64,000 nt of DNA from Prevotella sp. UBA2742 (GTDB lineage: Bacteria; Bacteroidota; Bacteroidia; Bacteroidales; Bacteroidaceae): contig DEJS01000021.1 of assembly GCA_002353485.1 (NCBI GenBank), positions 1-64,000 of the forward strand, given 5' to 3'. The notes beneath the pieces were generated by a model. That model saw only the letters and a list, made by a program, of their open reading frames with translations, did no database searches and was not told where the DNA came from. Made by a program: the position numbers and the translations under genes. This document shows positions 46,331-54,486 of this stretch, one piece after another (the stretch's first letter is position 1; every line of letters starts with the position of its first letter).

Positions 46331-47257
46331 ATGGCTGATTTTGCTGACAAATGGGTAGGTGGTCTTACGGTGGTGCTGATGGCCTTGGCTTTCGGCACTG
46401 CATCAGCACAGCGCCCACAAAAGTTCCATAGGCTGTTGCCCCCTGGCAACTATAGCGGAGTAGCACCCTTGGGCGACAACCGCTTTGCCCTGGTGAGCGA
46501 CAAGTCGGAGACTGACGGCTTCTTCGTGGTACGTATGGAGATTGACACCATCAAGGGGCGCATCGCCAGGATGGAGAATGAGGGATTCCGGTCGAGCGGA
46601 CTACCCAACCGCGACGTGGAGGCCGTGTGTTTCTTTCCTCCTGAGAAAACCATTTTCATAGCTGGAGAGAAGGATAACGAGGTATACGAATACCATTTGG
46701 ACGGGCAACGCACGGGACGCAGGCTACAAATGCCGGAGATATTCAAGAATGCCGACCCCAATTATGGTATTGAGGCTTTGACGTACGACTCGCTACGCCA
46801 TCGGTTCTTCTTAACTTCAGAACGACCACTCAAGGGCGACTCACTGCTTCGTATTCAGACGTTTGACGACCAGCTGCAACCCAGCCAGCAGTACTTCTAT
46901 CGTGCTGACAAGCCCATCAGCAGGAAGTACTTTCACGGGGTCGCTGAGCTGTGTGCCCTTGGTGACGGACGACTGTTGGTGCTGGAACGGCAAATCAGGG
47001 TACCCAAACTGAAGATAGGGGCCCAGACGGTGATACGCATCTACGAGGTTACTCCCGCTGACAGCGCTTTGTTGGAGAAACGCCTGGTCAGGGAGTTCAG
47101 TACTCGTATCAATCTTGTCAGCCGACGCTTTGCCAACTATGAAGGGCTCTGCCAGCCGTTTCCTGGATGGCTCCTACTGGTAGCAGACTCGCAGAACAGG
47201 CATAAGAAGCTGCTTCGCGACTGGTTCCTGCTAATGAGGCTACAGGACAAACGGTAG
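46331..47257 (+). CDS. Secreted protein of the esterase-like activity of phytase family
   Basis: The 308-residue protein has a signal sequence (about 1-26, ending GTASAQ) and beta-propeller-like repeats: NYSGVAPLGDNRFALVSDKS, NRDVEAVCFFPPEKTIFIAGEK, YGIEALTYDSLRHRFFLTSE, GVAELCALGDGRLLVLER and NYEGLCQPFPGWLLLVADS. These match the esterase-like/SdiA-regulated propeller group, whose substrates are poorly known. It is expected in the periplasm. The gene is a single unit ahead of msrA, with a 74-base gap showing no promoter motif. Confidence 0.75.
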   Translation: MADFADKWVGGLTVVLMALAFGTASAQRPQKFHRLLPPGNYSGVAPLGDNRFALVSDKSETDGFFVVRMEIDTIKGRIARMENEGFRSSGLPNRDVEAVCFFPPEKTIFIAGEKDNEVYEYHLDGQRTGRRLQMPEIFKNADPNYGIEALTYDSLRHRFFLTSERPLKGDSLLRIQTFDDQLQPSQQYFYRADKPISRKYFHGVAELCALGDGRLLVLERQIRVPKLKIGAQTVIRIYEVTPADSALLEKRLVREFSTRINLVSRRFANYEGLCQPFPGWLLLVADSQNRHKKLLRDWFLLMRLQDKR

Positions 47258-47331
47258 CTAAACGCTGGTCATAGCTGTCGTAATGAATTGTCAATAAATA
47301 GTGTAAAACAGGTGTTTTTATCCAAAAGAAT

Positions 47332-47844
47332 ATGAAAGAGATTTATTTAGCAGGAGGCTGCTTCTGGGGCACAGAGCATTACTTCAAACAGATACATGGT
47401 GTGGTCGGCACGGAGGTGGGGTTCGCCAACGGAAACACCGAGAACCCAACCTACAAGGAGGTATATACCGACCAGACCGGCTATGCCGAAACGGTTCGGG
47501 TAACGTACGACGAGAGGGTGGTGACGCTGGAGTTCCTGTTGAACATGTTCTTCAAGGCCATTGACCCCGTCAGCCTCAACAAGCAAGGGCACGACGAGGG
47601 CACCCGCTATCGGACAGGAATATACTACACTTCTGAGGACCAGCTAGCAGTTGTCGACAAGGTATTCGCTGAGCAGCAGGCATTAACAGCGGAGCCTATC
47701 GTCGTGGAAAGGCTGCCGCTGAAGAATTTCTATGCTGCCGATGAATATCATCAGGACTACCTGGACAAGAATCCTCAGGGCTACTGTCACCTGCCACAGG
47801 CTCTCTTTGATTTTGCCAGACAAGCCAGAGAAAATAGAGACTGA
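47332..47844 (+). CDS. msrA: Peptide-methionine (S)-S-oxide reductase
   Basis: The 170-residue cytoplasmic enzyme repairs oxidised methionine. The catalytic motif AGGCFWGTEHYF has the active Cys, followed by VGFANGNTENPTYKEV and the conserved TEY-like region LKNFYAADEYHQDYLDKNPQGYC with a possible resolving Cys. It is a single-domain MsrA; many Bacteroidota have MsrA-MsrB fusions, so a separate MsrB is expected elsewhere. It sits 20 bases before the next gene. Confidence 0.95.
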   Translation: MKEIYLAGGCFWGTEHYFKQIHGVVGTEVGFANGNTENPTYKEVYTDQTGYAETVRVTYDERVVTLEFLLNMFFKAIDPVSLNKQGHDEGTRYRTGIYYTSEDQLAVVDKVFAEQQALTAEPIVVERLPLKNFYAADEYHQDYLDKNPQGYCHLPQALFDFARQARENRD

Positions 47845-47864
47845 CTGAAAAAATTGATACGACG

Positions 47865-48533
47865 ATGAACGGTATGACATTCCACACGGAGATAGGGCTG
47901 ATGCAAGTGATCCAGCAGATTGGGTTTCTGCCATTCTTTGACAGTGGTGTACGTGGTTATTCTGCTGAAGAAATGGCTGACCCAGATTGTCGCTATGTAG
48001 TATTTCCCGACGGAGGCTGGGACTGGCCACTGTGGAAATGGAAAGGACCAGTGGTGACGGAGGGAGGCTGCGTCTATGGCAAGTTCTTTGCCGGGAAAGC
48101 AGGCTTCATCAGTCGTGAGTGGTGGCCCGATTTCTTCAACTACCGTCGCAGCACGCATCAGCAGCCCGAAGAAGGAAGCATCGAGGAGGCTATCCTGTTG
48201 ACACTACAGGAACAGGGTAGCATGATAACACGTGAGCTGAGGGCTGCCTGTGGTTTTACAGGGCCGAAGATGCGCAGCCGGTTTGATGGCTATGTCACCC
48301 GTCTCGAGATGGGCTGCTACATCGTAACAGAGGATTTCATCTACCCCGTGGATAAGCACAACAGGGAGTACGGCTGGGGGTGGTCGCTACTGACCACTCC
48401 TGAGCAGCTGCTGGGTCGTGAGGCTTGCCAATGCGGACGTACGCCTGAAGAGTCGTACGAAAGGATGCTTCGCCACTTCCACCAACTACTGCCTGAGGCC
48501 TCAGAACAGCAAATCAAGAAACTGTTGAAATAA
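47865..48533 (+). CDS. AlkZ-related winged-helix protein
   Basis: The 222-residue protein resembles the small AlkZ/YcaQ-like proteins of Bacteroidota. It has an N-terminal part with TEIGLMQVIQQIGFLPFF and DGGWDWPLWKWKGPVV, a region like the AlkZ gate (FFNYRRS), and a winged-helix-like segment (EEAILLTLQEQGSMITRELR, FDGYVTRLEMGCYIVTEDFIY). Full AlkZ glycosylases unhook DNA crosslinks, but this form is much shorter and its activity is unknown. It follows msrA closely, so both may respond to damage. An ATG at 47874 is an alternative start. Confidence 0.6.
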   Translation: MNGMTFHTEIGLMQVIQQIGFLPFFDSGVRGYSAEEMADPDCRYVVFPDGGWDWPLWKWKGPVVTEGGCVYGKFFAGKAGFISREWWPDFFNYRRSTHQQPEEGSIEEAILLTLQEQGSMITRELRAACGFTGPKMRSRFDGYVTRLEMGCYIVTEDFIYPVDKHNREYGWGWSLLTTPEQLLGREACQCGRTPEESYERMLRHFHQLLPEASEQQIKKLLK

Positions 48534-48590
48534 TGAAGAGGAAGTTCATGAAAGAATAAAAATGAATTGCTTAAAATGACGCTAAATAGG

Positions 48591-49106
48591 ATGAAACGAC
48601 TTTTTGTAATCATTGCGCTGACGGCATTCATGCATTCGTTAAGCGCACAGACCTATCCGCCTAAGGATGCACCACAGCTGGAGTTCGCCCTACAGCTGAG
48701 GGTAAACATCGGCGAGGCTTATACCGTAGGCGAAACCCAGCACGGGCGAAGGATTGTGATACCCATTACGGGCGGCACGTTTGAAGGACCGCTGCTGAAA
48801 GGAACCATCCTGCCTGGCGGTGCCGACTATCAGCTGCTGGGCGCTAACGGCACACGCACGGAGCTGGAGGCTATATACTCGATAAGGACTGACGACGGCG
48901 TGAATATTCACGTCAGAAATAATGGTATGGTATGTGACGGAAGGGATGCCGAGGGACGTCCGTACTATTACTTCAAGGCTGCACCGCGATTCGAAGCACC
49001 TAAGGACAGTCGCTATGACTGGCTGAACAATGCGCTCTTCGTATGTCAGCCTGAATGGGTGAAGGACTCGGGGGGCATAGTGCTCAACGTATGGAAAATA
49101 AAGTAA
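48591..49106 (+). CDS. Secreted DUF3237-like protein
   Basis: The 171-residue protein has a signal peptide (MKRLFVIIALTAFMHSLSAQ). It is followed by the DUF3237 pattern: LEFALQLRVNIGEAYTVG, GRRIVIPITGGTFEGP, LKGTILPGGADYQLL, EAIYSIRTDDGVNIHVRNNG, YYYFKAAPRFEAPKDSRYDWLN. The family forms a beta barrel and has no proven activity. Upstream in-frame Met codons at 48567 and 48576 would put charged residues before the signal, so 48591 is used. Confidence 0.82.
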   Translation: MKRLFVIIALTAFMHSLSAQTYPPKDAPQLEFALQLRVNIGEAYTVGETQHGRRIVIPITGGTFEGPLLKGTILPGGADYQLLGANGTRTELEAIYSIRTDDGVNIHVRNNGMVCDGRDAEGRPYYYFKAAPRFEAPKDSRYDWLNNALFVCQPEWVKDSGGIVLNVWKIK

Positions 49107-49134
49107 TGGAAAACGGTGCCTGCACCAAGACTGT

Positions 49135-49614
49135 TCATTGCGGCCAGGAGAGTTCGCCGCCATAGGATATACTTTCCATTTCGTGGGGCTGGACGGCTAT
49201 AGTAGTTTGGCCGTTATCGAAGACTTCCAGCTGGTATGATATAACGTCTTCGCCGTTGTCAACAACGAGCGAGATGACGCGCACACCTTTTGCTGTAACA
49301 TAGTCGCTATACTTGCTGATGGGGGCAGTAAAGTTCAGACCCTTACCACCAAGATAAGGTATGCTGTAAGCTCTACCAAAATAGGGCAGATATGACACCA
49401 GAGTGTCACCCCTGACCTCAAGCGACCAGTCGCTGGCGATGTTTCTTGACGGGCCACGACGGGGGTACATCTCCTTTACATCCACTAAATAGTGACGGTC
49501 ATTGAGCGCCGTCTGCACCTGACGGATGCGTTCAGCTTTTTCTGCAGGTGTGAGCGAGGCACATGCCGTCACCGTCAAAGCAACTGTAGTCAAAAGGATC
49601 ATCTTCGTTCTCAT
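49135..49614 (-). CDS. DUF4251 lipoprotein
   Basis: The 159-residue product has a lipoprotein signal (VALTVTAC, Cys18) and the DUF4251 pattern: RYHLVDVKEMYPRRG-like (DRHYLVDVKEMYPRRG), SLEVRGDTLVSYLPYFGRAY, and a C-terminal region of beta strands. The family is found only in Bacteroidota and has no known function. It has a consensus promoter whose -7 box ends five bases before the ATG, so the transcript should be leaderless. It faces the DUF3237 gene with a 28-base gap. Confidence 0.8.
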   Translation of the reverse strand: MRTKMILLTTVALTVTACASLTPAEKAERIRQVQTALNDRHYLVDVKEMYPRRGPSRNIASDWSLEVRGDTLVSYLPYFGRAYSIPYLGGKGLNFTAPISKYSDYVTAKGVRVISLVVDNGEDVISYQLEVFDNGQTTIAVQPHEMESISYGGELSWPQ

Positions 49615-49619
49615 CACTG

Positions 49620-49651
49620 CAAAGGTAAGTATTATTATTGACAAACACAAA
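49620..49651 (-). promoter_or_regulatory. Full promoter of the DUF4251 gene
   Basis: On the minus strand TTTG (49651-49648) and TACCTTTG (49627-49620) are 20 bases apart. Only five bases separate the -7 box from the start codon. Confidence 0.8.
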
Positions 49652-49720
49652 AATCGATTACGATTTTTTCAAATGACAGACAAAAATCAGAAAAGCAGGG
49701 GGTATTAGGAAAAAAAGTTG

Positions 49721-49728
49721 TACCTTTG
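49721..49728 (+). promoter_or_regulatory. -7 box TACCTTTG of the DUF2147 gene
   Basis: TACCTTTG followed by CGAG lies 33 bases before the ATG at 49762. The -33 box is not visible. Confidence 0.6.
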
Positions 49729-49761
49729 CGAGCGGTATTTACAAAAAAACATCAACAAATT

Positions 49762-50157
49762 ATGAAAAGAGTTTTATTCAGTATCGTGCTTGGACTCATC
49801 GCCATGGTGGGCTATGCACAGGACATTAAGGGTAAGTGGCTCACCGAGGCTGGCGATGCACAGGTAGAAATCTATGAGCACAATGGTAAGGTGAACGGCA
49901 AGATTGTGTGGCTGCAAAAGGGTCCTGACACGAAGGACGTGCACAACAAGGACGAGAAACTGCGCACGAGAAAACTGATGGGTGTGAACATCCTGTCCGG
50001 GCTCAGCAAGAAGAAAGACAAATGGGAAGGGGGCCGCATCTACAATCCCAAGAATGGTAAGGATTACAAGTGCTCCATCTGGCTGGAGGGTAACACGCTA
50101 AAGGTGCGTGGATACATCGGATTCCTCTACGAGACTCAAACCTGGACGAGGAAATAA
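49762..50157 (+). CDS. DUF2147 secreted protein
   Basis: The 131-residue protein has a signal peptide (MKRVLFSIVLGLIAMVGYAQ) and the DUF2147 pattern: DIKGKWLTEAGDAQVEIYEH, KVNGKIVWLQKGPDTKDVHN, LMGVNILSGLSKKKDKWEGG, RIYNPKNGKDYKCSIWLEG, LKVRGYIG. The fold is a lipocalin-like beta barrel; function is unknown. An upstream in-frame TTG at 49726 lies in the promoter and is ignored. A strong terminator follows. Confidence 0.88.
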   Translation: MKRVLFSIVLGLIAMVGYAQDIKGKWLTEAGDAQVEIYEHNGKVNGKIVWLQKGPDTKDVHNKDEKLRTRKLMGVNILSGLSKKKDKWEGGRIYNPKNGKDYKCSIWLEGNTLKVRGYIGFLYETQTWTRK

Positions 50158-50164
50158 AAAAAAC

Positions 50165-50204
50165 AACTGCCAGTCACAAAAGGTTACGGACTGGCAGTTT
50201 TTTT
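50165..50204 (+). terminator. Intrinsic terminator after the DUF2147 gene
   Basis: AACTGCCAGTC (50165-50175) pairs with GACTGGCAGTT (50189-50199), followed by seven T residues counted through the stem end. The minus-strand gene ending at 50238 could use it in reverse, as it starts with an A run. Confidence 0.88.
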
Positions 50205-50237
50205 GTTTCGCACCACACAATGCCGGCAAACTGAAAC

Positions 50238-50909
50238 CTATTGCACGGCACGGATACAGCGGCCACTGAACCGATTGCTTGAGAGATTGCCGTAATGCAC
50301 TGATATGTCGGAGAAGTTAAACTCCAGACACCATGCCTTGTTGGGACTGGTTGTATAGAGCGATGAACTCCAGTAGATACCATAGATACCGCGAAACTGA
50401 ACGTTATCATAGAAGCGGAAGCCTGTAATGGGCAAAAAGATAGAATTGCCAGTGCGCTTACCGGTAACCTTATAGCCGTTCACGCCATCCTTCGTGGTCC
50501 ACTCCCAAGTGCAATTGTCAGGATTAACCAACTCTTCGTATTCTGCCTTCGTTGGCATACGCCAATTACCGCCCCAGCAGGCATGAGCAGCATCGTCAGA
50601 AGGTGCCAACTGGAACTTTCTGTCGTTATTTGAATATTTGACAGGCAATTGACCCTCTCCCTTACTCCACTTATAGGTGGTCCAAGAGTAGTAGGTCTTT
50701 GGCTGGGTTTCGCCCCATGCGAAATACGTGCCATAACCCGTAGAACGCTTTGCACCCACATTCATGTTAGCCCACTTTACACTAAGTCCCAAGTCAACAG
50801 CCTCTACACCCTCTGGAGCTGTCGAGGGCGCTTCCCGACCGTCACCCTTTGCCTGGTCTGCTACGCTAAAGAACATAACAGCCAACGTTAACAAAAACAG
50901 TTTCTTCAT
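50238..50909 (-). CDS. Secreted DUF1566/FISUMP-like domain protein
   Basis: The 223-residue protein has a signal peptide (about 1-20) and one copy of the domain seen in many Bacteroidota surface proteins: VEAVDLGLSVKWANMNVGA, GTYFAWGETQPKTYYSW, WGGNWRMPTKAEYEELV, GNSIFLPITGFRFYDN and a C-terminal YWSSSLYTTSPNKAWCLEFN, SGRCIRAVQ. It is likely an exported carbohydrate- or adhesin-related module without known activity. The N-terminal proline/alanine linker (REAPSTAPEG) precedes the domain. Confidence 0.8.
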   Translation of the reverse strand: MKKLFLLTLAVMFFSVADQAKGDGREAPSTAPEGVEAVDLGLSVKWANMNVGAKRSTGYGTYFAWGETQPKTYYSWTTYKWSKGEGQLPVKYSNNDRKFQLAPSDDAAHACWGGNWRMPTKAEYEELVNPDNCTWEWTTKDGVNGYKVTGKRTGNSIFLPITGFRFYDNVQFRGIYGIYWSSSLYTTSPNKAWCLEFNFSDISVHYGNLSSNRFSGRCIRAVQ

Positions 50910-50932
50910 AATACGATAACCTTATTGGCAGG

Positions 50933-50940
50933 CAAAGATA
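50933..50940 (-). promoter_or_regulatory. -7 box TATCTTTG of the DUF1566-like gene
   Basis: TATCTTTG followed by CCTGCC on the minus strand lies 23 bases before the ATG at 50909. No clear -33. Confidence 0.55.
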
Positions 50941-50978
50941 CAAAGAAAAACGGAAAATACCATACTTTTTGGGGAAAA

Positions 50979-52985
50979 TCAGATGCCCGTAACCACAAAA
51001 CGGGCACCCTTGGTATATTCCGTATCCAGATATATGCTATACCCCAGGGTAATGGCCAGACGGCGAGCCAACGACAAGCCAATGCCAAGGCTGCACTCGT
51101 CGGGTGACAGGCGAACGAAGGGCTCAAAGATACGCTCCGTATCGGCGGCAGGAATAACGGGACCTTCGTTGCTGACGGATATAGCGTATGTACCGTCAGC
51201 ATTGGCACTGCAGCTCATCTGTACCGTACCGCCGGTAGCATATTTATCGGCGTTGTCAAGCAGACAGTTCAGCAGCTCGTGCAGCAGCGGACTGGTAATA
51301 ATTGTCACATCGTTGCTCACCGTCGTACTGAACTCTGTGGCCAATGTGCGGTTTTTGTCTATTGAAGATGGCTGCAGGTCATAACTGTTCAGCACGCTAC
51401 GTGCCATTTCGTTCAGTCCTATGCAGTACTGTTTAGAGGTTTGTACATCGTCGCCGTAAAGACTGAACAGGATGAGCTGATGCGTAGAGGTACCCACATG
51501 GTAGGCATCATGACACACACTGGCACGCAGCTGCATATAATCTTCGTGTGGTATCTGTCCGTCGCCGTCAATAATCAGTTCTGCGGTGTTAATCAGCGTA
51601 AGTAACGGAGCCCGTAGTGCACTGATGCAGATTTGCTTCTCTTCCTCGGTGATTCCGACAGCCCCTCGGGCGTAGGAGTCAAGCACCGGGTCCACCATTG
51701 ACTCTATACTCCGGGCGGCATTGAGAATGTCCTTGTAGCGTTTCGGACGTTCCTCGGGCTTAAGCAGAAAGTCCGGATTATTGAAAACACGTGCATAGCC
51801 TATCAGCACACTGATGGGCGATTTTAGCTTATCGTGTATGGTGCTGACAAAGGCACGACGAATGTTCTGCCCTGCCTCGGTGCGACGGCGCGCCTCCTGC
51901 AACAGCTGGAACTGCTCCTCCAATCGGCGATTCTTCTTGTGGCGATAGACAAGCATACTCATCAGCAAGCCAATAATGACCAGTGCCATCAGCCCGACGA
52001 CAACCAGCTGTGTACGCCGCACCTCGGCCTTCTCCTGCTCGGCCTGGGACTTGACAATGTCGTTCGATAAATCTACCAGATGTTGTTCCAGTGACCCACG
52101 TTCCTCAACGAGCAGAAGGCTGTCTTTCACATTAGATAAACGGTAAGCATTCTGCCAGTCGCCCATCTTCTCATAGACGTTAATGCGCAGCTCGGTGGCT
52201 GTCAGAGGCTCTTCGACGGAGTCACACCAGGCAAGGGCCTGCTTATAGTCATTCTCCATTAGACTACGGCATACCATTACTTGTTCGAGATTGGCAGCAT
52301 TAAACTGCCCTGACTGATGCTGGCGAATGCTGTCGTACTGGGAGAAATAACGGTAGAAAGAGCTACGGTCGTCCATCTTGTTGGCAATAATACACCGATA
52401 ACCCAACACACCACTTTCATACATTGGGTTCTTAAGCATCTGCTGTGGCAGACTGTCAAGGCAGGCCATGGCCTCTGCCGGATTCGTGAAACTGAGCGAC
52501 TGTGCCAACGAGAGATAGGCATTGAACACAGCCACGGGGTCCTTTTCGGCATTGAGCCCACGAAGAGCCCGCCGGAAATACTTCTCTGCCATCTCTGGCT
52601 GGTTACGACCATTATAGAAAAAACCCAGTCCCATGTTAGCCATATAGAGATACTGCTCATGATGGCGCCACTTGACATCATCGGTGAGATGGTGTATCTC
52701 AGAGTAGGCCCGATGGAAACGCTTATGGTTTATCTCATATATCACACGGTTCATCCACGTGCGGTAATACTTATCCCATTCCTTGCGACCCTCAACATAG
52801 CTCATATAAGCTTCATACGCCTCATAAAAATCTGAATCGCTGCCACTGGACTGCGCCTGATAAATACGTTGCAGCATTACCTGCTCGTCCGCTGAAGGCT
52901 GTAATGGCTGGGCCGCGGGCTTCTGCTTAGCAACGAGGGGTAAACTCATTGCCAGCAGTACCGCGGTGAAAACAATCTTTCTCAT
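50979..52985 (-). CDS. TPR membrane histidine-kinase-like protein with degenerate H-box
   Basis: The 668-residue protein has a signal sequence (MRKIVFTAVLLAMSLPLVA), a TPR region (EQYLYMANMGLGFFYNGRNQ, PEMAEKYFRRALRGL), one membrane segment (QLVVVGLMALVIIGLLMSML) and a kinase-like part. The H-box region reads FVSTIHDKLKSPISVL: the His (384) sits one place earlier than in the usual S-H-E-L/I-R-x-P box and Asp occupies the normal His place. The N-box LLDNADKYA is kept, G1 reads SNEGPVIP (Asp replaced by Asn) and G2 is SLGIGLSLARRLA. It may be a weak or non-phosphorylating sensor. ATG 52985 is chosen to fit the signal peptide. The AraC-type gene lies just upstream, separate promoter. Confidence 0.83.
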   Translation of the reverse strand: MRKIVFTAVLLAMSLPLVAKQKPAAQPLQPSADEQVMLQRIYQAQSSGSDSDFYEAYEAYMSYVEGRKEWDKYYRTWMNRVIYEINHKRFHRAYSEIHHLTDDVKWRHHEQYLYMANMGLGFFYNGRNQPEMAEKYFRRALRGLNAEKDPVAVFNAYLSLAQSLSFTNPAEAMACLDSLPQQMLKNPMYESGVLGYRCIIANKMDDRSSFYRYFSQYDSIRQHQSGQFNAANLEQVMVCRSLMENDYKQALAWCDSVEEPLTATELRINVYEKMGDWQNAYRLSNVKDSLLLVEERGSLEQHLVDLSNDIVKSQAEQEKAEVRRTQLVVVGLMALVIIGLLMSMLVYRHKKNRRLEEQFQLLQEARRRTEAGQNIRRAFVSTIHDKLKSPISVLIGYARVFNNPDFLLKPEERPKRYKDILNAARSIESMVDPVLDSYARGAVGITEEEKQICISALRAPLLTLINTAELIIDGDGQIPHEDYMQLRASVCHDAYHVGTSTHQLILFSLYGDDVQTSKQYCIGLNEMARSVLNSYDLQPSSIDKNRTLATEFSTTVSNDVTIITSPLLHELLNCLLDNADKYATGGTVQMSCSANADGTYAISVSNEGPVIPAADTERIFEPFVRLSPDECSLGIGLSLARRLAITLGYSIYLDTEYTKGARFVVTGI

Positions 52986-53073
52986 ATCTAATACTATCAT
53001 TCCTAATTCTACCATTCGTTTGCTATAACCAAAATAGTTAAATCCTATGAATTTGTTCGCAATAAAGTTAGTG

Positions 53074-53105
53074 CAAAATTACAAAAAACAGCCGACATGT
53101 GCAAA
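53074..53105 (-). promoter_or_regulatory. Full promoter of the second TPR kinase gene
   Basis: On the minus strand TTTG (53105-53102) and TAATTTTG (53081-53074) are 20 bases apart. The leader to the ATG at 52985 would be about 85 bases. Confidence 0.7.
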
Positions 53106-53200
53106 CGCAAAGACATGGGAAAGCATATTTTTGCGAATTCTGAGACAAGTTTTGCAGATTCTACAAATAAGAAGCCCTATAAAATCTCCTCCAAAACACT

Positions 53201-54313
53201 TTATTCGGTATTGTTACGCATCCATGCCGTTACCGTTTGCCCCATGCGCTGTTTGAAAGCCGCCCCGAACGTACTGTAGCTTTTAAAACCGCTTTCCAAA
53301 GCCAACTGAAGAGCGGTAAAAGAGCGTCCGGTGGCAACAGCCTCACGGTAAAGACGGATGAAATGACTAATACGCAGGTTGTTTATATAGGCATTATAAG
53401 TTGTATTCTGCTGAGTGAAGTACTGACTGAGGTAACTATGATTGGTGCCGATGGCTCTGCAAAGATCGTCAGCTCTTATGTCATGACGCAAATAAAGCTG
53501 TGGGGTCTCGCAGTGCTGCTCTAACAGCTGACCGATATTTGAGGTTGTCGCTATTGGAAGTGTTACCGATGGAATGGGCGTTTCTGCTTCGATTAGGCCT
53601 TTCTGGGATGCTGCATCATCCAGCGTCTGAAGCGTCTCCACACGCCAAAGCAGCAGTCCGATAAGTACAAGGTCGTTTGCCTGAACAACATATGCAAAGA
53701 AGATGTCAATGCCGATGGATATGTAGAAACAAAGTATCAGCAAGCATACGAATATTGCCACGCAACTCTGCCACACCTCTTTATATTCCAGGTCGGCATA
53801 GTTGTCGCGCAGCCATCGACCGTACTGCCTGATTGCTCGAGTCATAAATATCATAAACACGATGCCACACAATACGAGATAGACTCTCAGCAATGGCACA
53901 TAGGTATTGCTATGGAAAACGATGCACACCACCAGAATGACCACAACAGGCACCATTGCCGCAACGATGGGCCATAGCGGGCGCCGACGGTCTTGCAGCA
54001 TCACGAACAGCATCGACATCATCACCGGAACCAGTGTCAGGCAGTCTAACCCTGCTCCCACAACAAGAGCTATCCATGGGTCACTGACTAAGTGGTAACA
54101 AGCCAACAATGTCCACCAAATATGACCCAGCGCCATCAGTGCAAAAAAGGCTGCCACCCATCTGCGCAGACACAAAGGCGGCGTTATCTCGGGCACAAAG
54201 GCATTACCGCGACGGAACAACAGATAGACACATGCACAAAAGGACAAAAGGGTTACTCCTCCGTAAAACATTACGTAGATCACATCATTGTATAACTGCT
54301 GCTCTTCGTACAT
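53201..54313 (-). CDS. Membrane-anchored AraC-family transcriptional regulator
   Basis: The 370-residue protein has about seven hydrophobic segments in residues 1-230 (VIYVMFYGGVTLLSFCACVY, AAFFALMALGHIWWTLLACY, IVAAMVPVVVILVVCIVF, VAIFVCLLILCFYISIGIDI) and a C-terminal AraC-type double helix-turn-helix (about 270-365: LRHDIRADDLCRAIGTNHSY, LSQYFTQQNTTYNAYINNLR, ESGFKSYSTFGAAFKQRMGQ). It therefore probably senses a membrane or external cue and binds DNA from the membrane. It sits between the TPR kinase and alkD genes with its own consensus promoter. Confidence 0.87.
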   Translation of the reverse strand: MYEEQQLYNDVIYVMFYGGVTLLSFCACVYLLFRRGNAFVPEITPPLCLRRWVAAFFALMALGHIWWTLLACYHLVSDPWIALVVGAGLDCLTLVPVMMSMLFVMLQDRRRPLWPIVAAMVPVVVILVVCIVFHSNTYVPLLRVYLVLCGIVFMIFMTRAIRQYGRWLRDNYADLEYKEVWQSCVAIFVCLLILCFYISIGIDIFFAYVVQANDLVLIGLLLWRVETLQTLDDAASQKGLIEAETPIPSVTLPIATTSNIGQLLEQHCETPQLYLRHDIRADDLCRAIGTNHSYLSQYFTQQNTTYNAYINNLRISHFIRLYREAVATGRSFTALQLALESGFKSYSTFGAAFKQRMGQTVTAWMRNNTE

Positions 54314-54353
54314 TTATGGCTGACTAATATTGTCTTTTACTATTTAACTTCTG

Positions 54354-54385
54354 CAAAAATAAACAAATAATTCCATACTGCCAAA
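54354..54385 (-). promoter_or_regulatory. Full promoter of the membrane AraC gene
   Basis: On the minus strand TTTG (54385-54382) and TATTTTTG (54361-54354) are 20 bases apart, followed by a 40-base leader. Confidence 0.7.
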
Positions 54386-54448
54386 CAAGAACTAAAAAAT
54401 ATGCATTATTTTCTTTAGGGAAGAAATGAAATATTACTATTTTTTCCT

Positions 54449-54456
54449 ATCTTTGC
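54449..54456 (+). promoter_or_regulatory. -7 box TATCTTTG of the alkD operon
   Basis: TATCTTTG followed by CACT lies 30 bases before the alkD ATG. The -33 place reads AATG, a weak match. Confidence 0.6.
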
Positions 54457-54486
54457 ACTATCAATCAGGAAAATGACGCAAGGACA

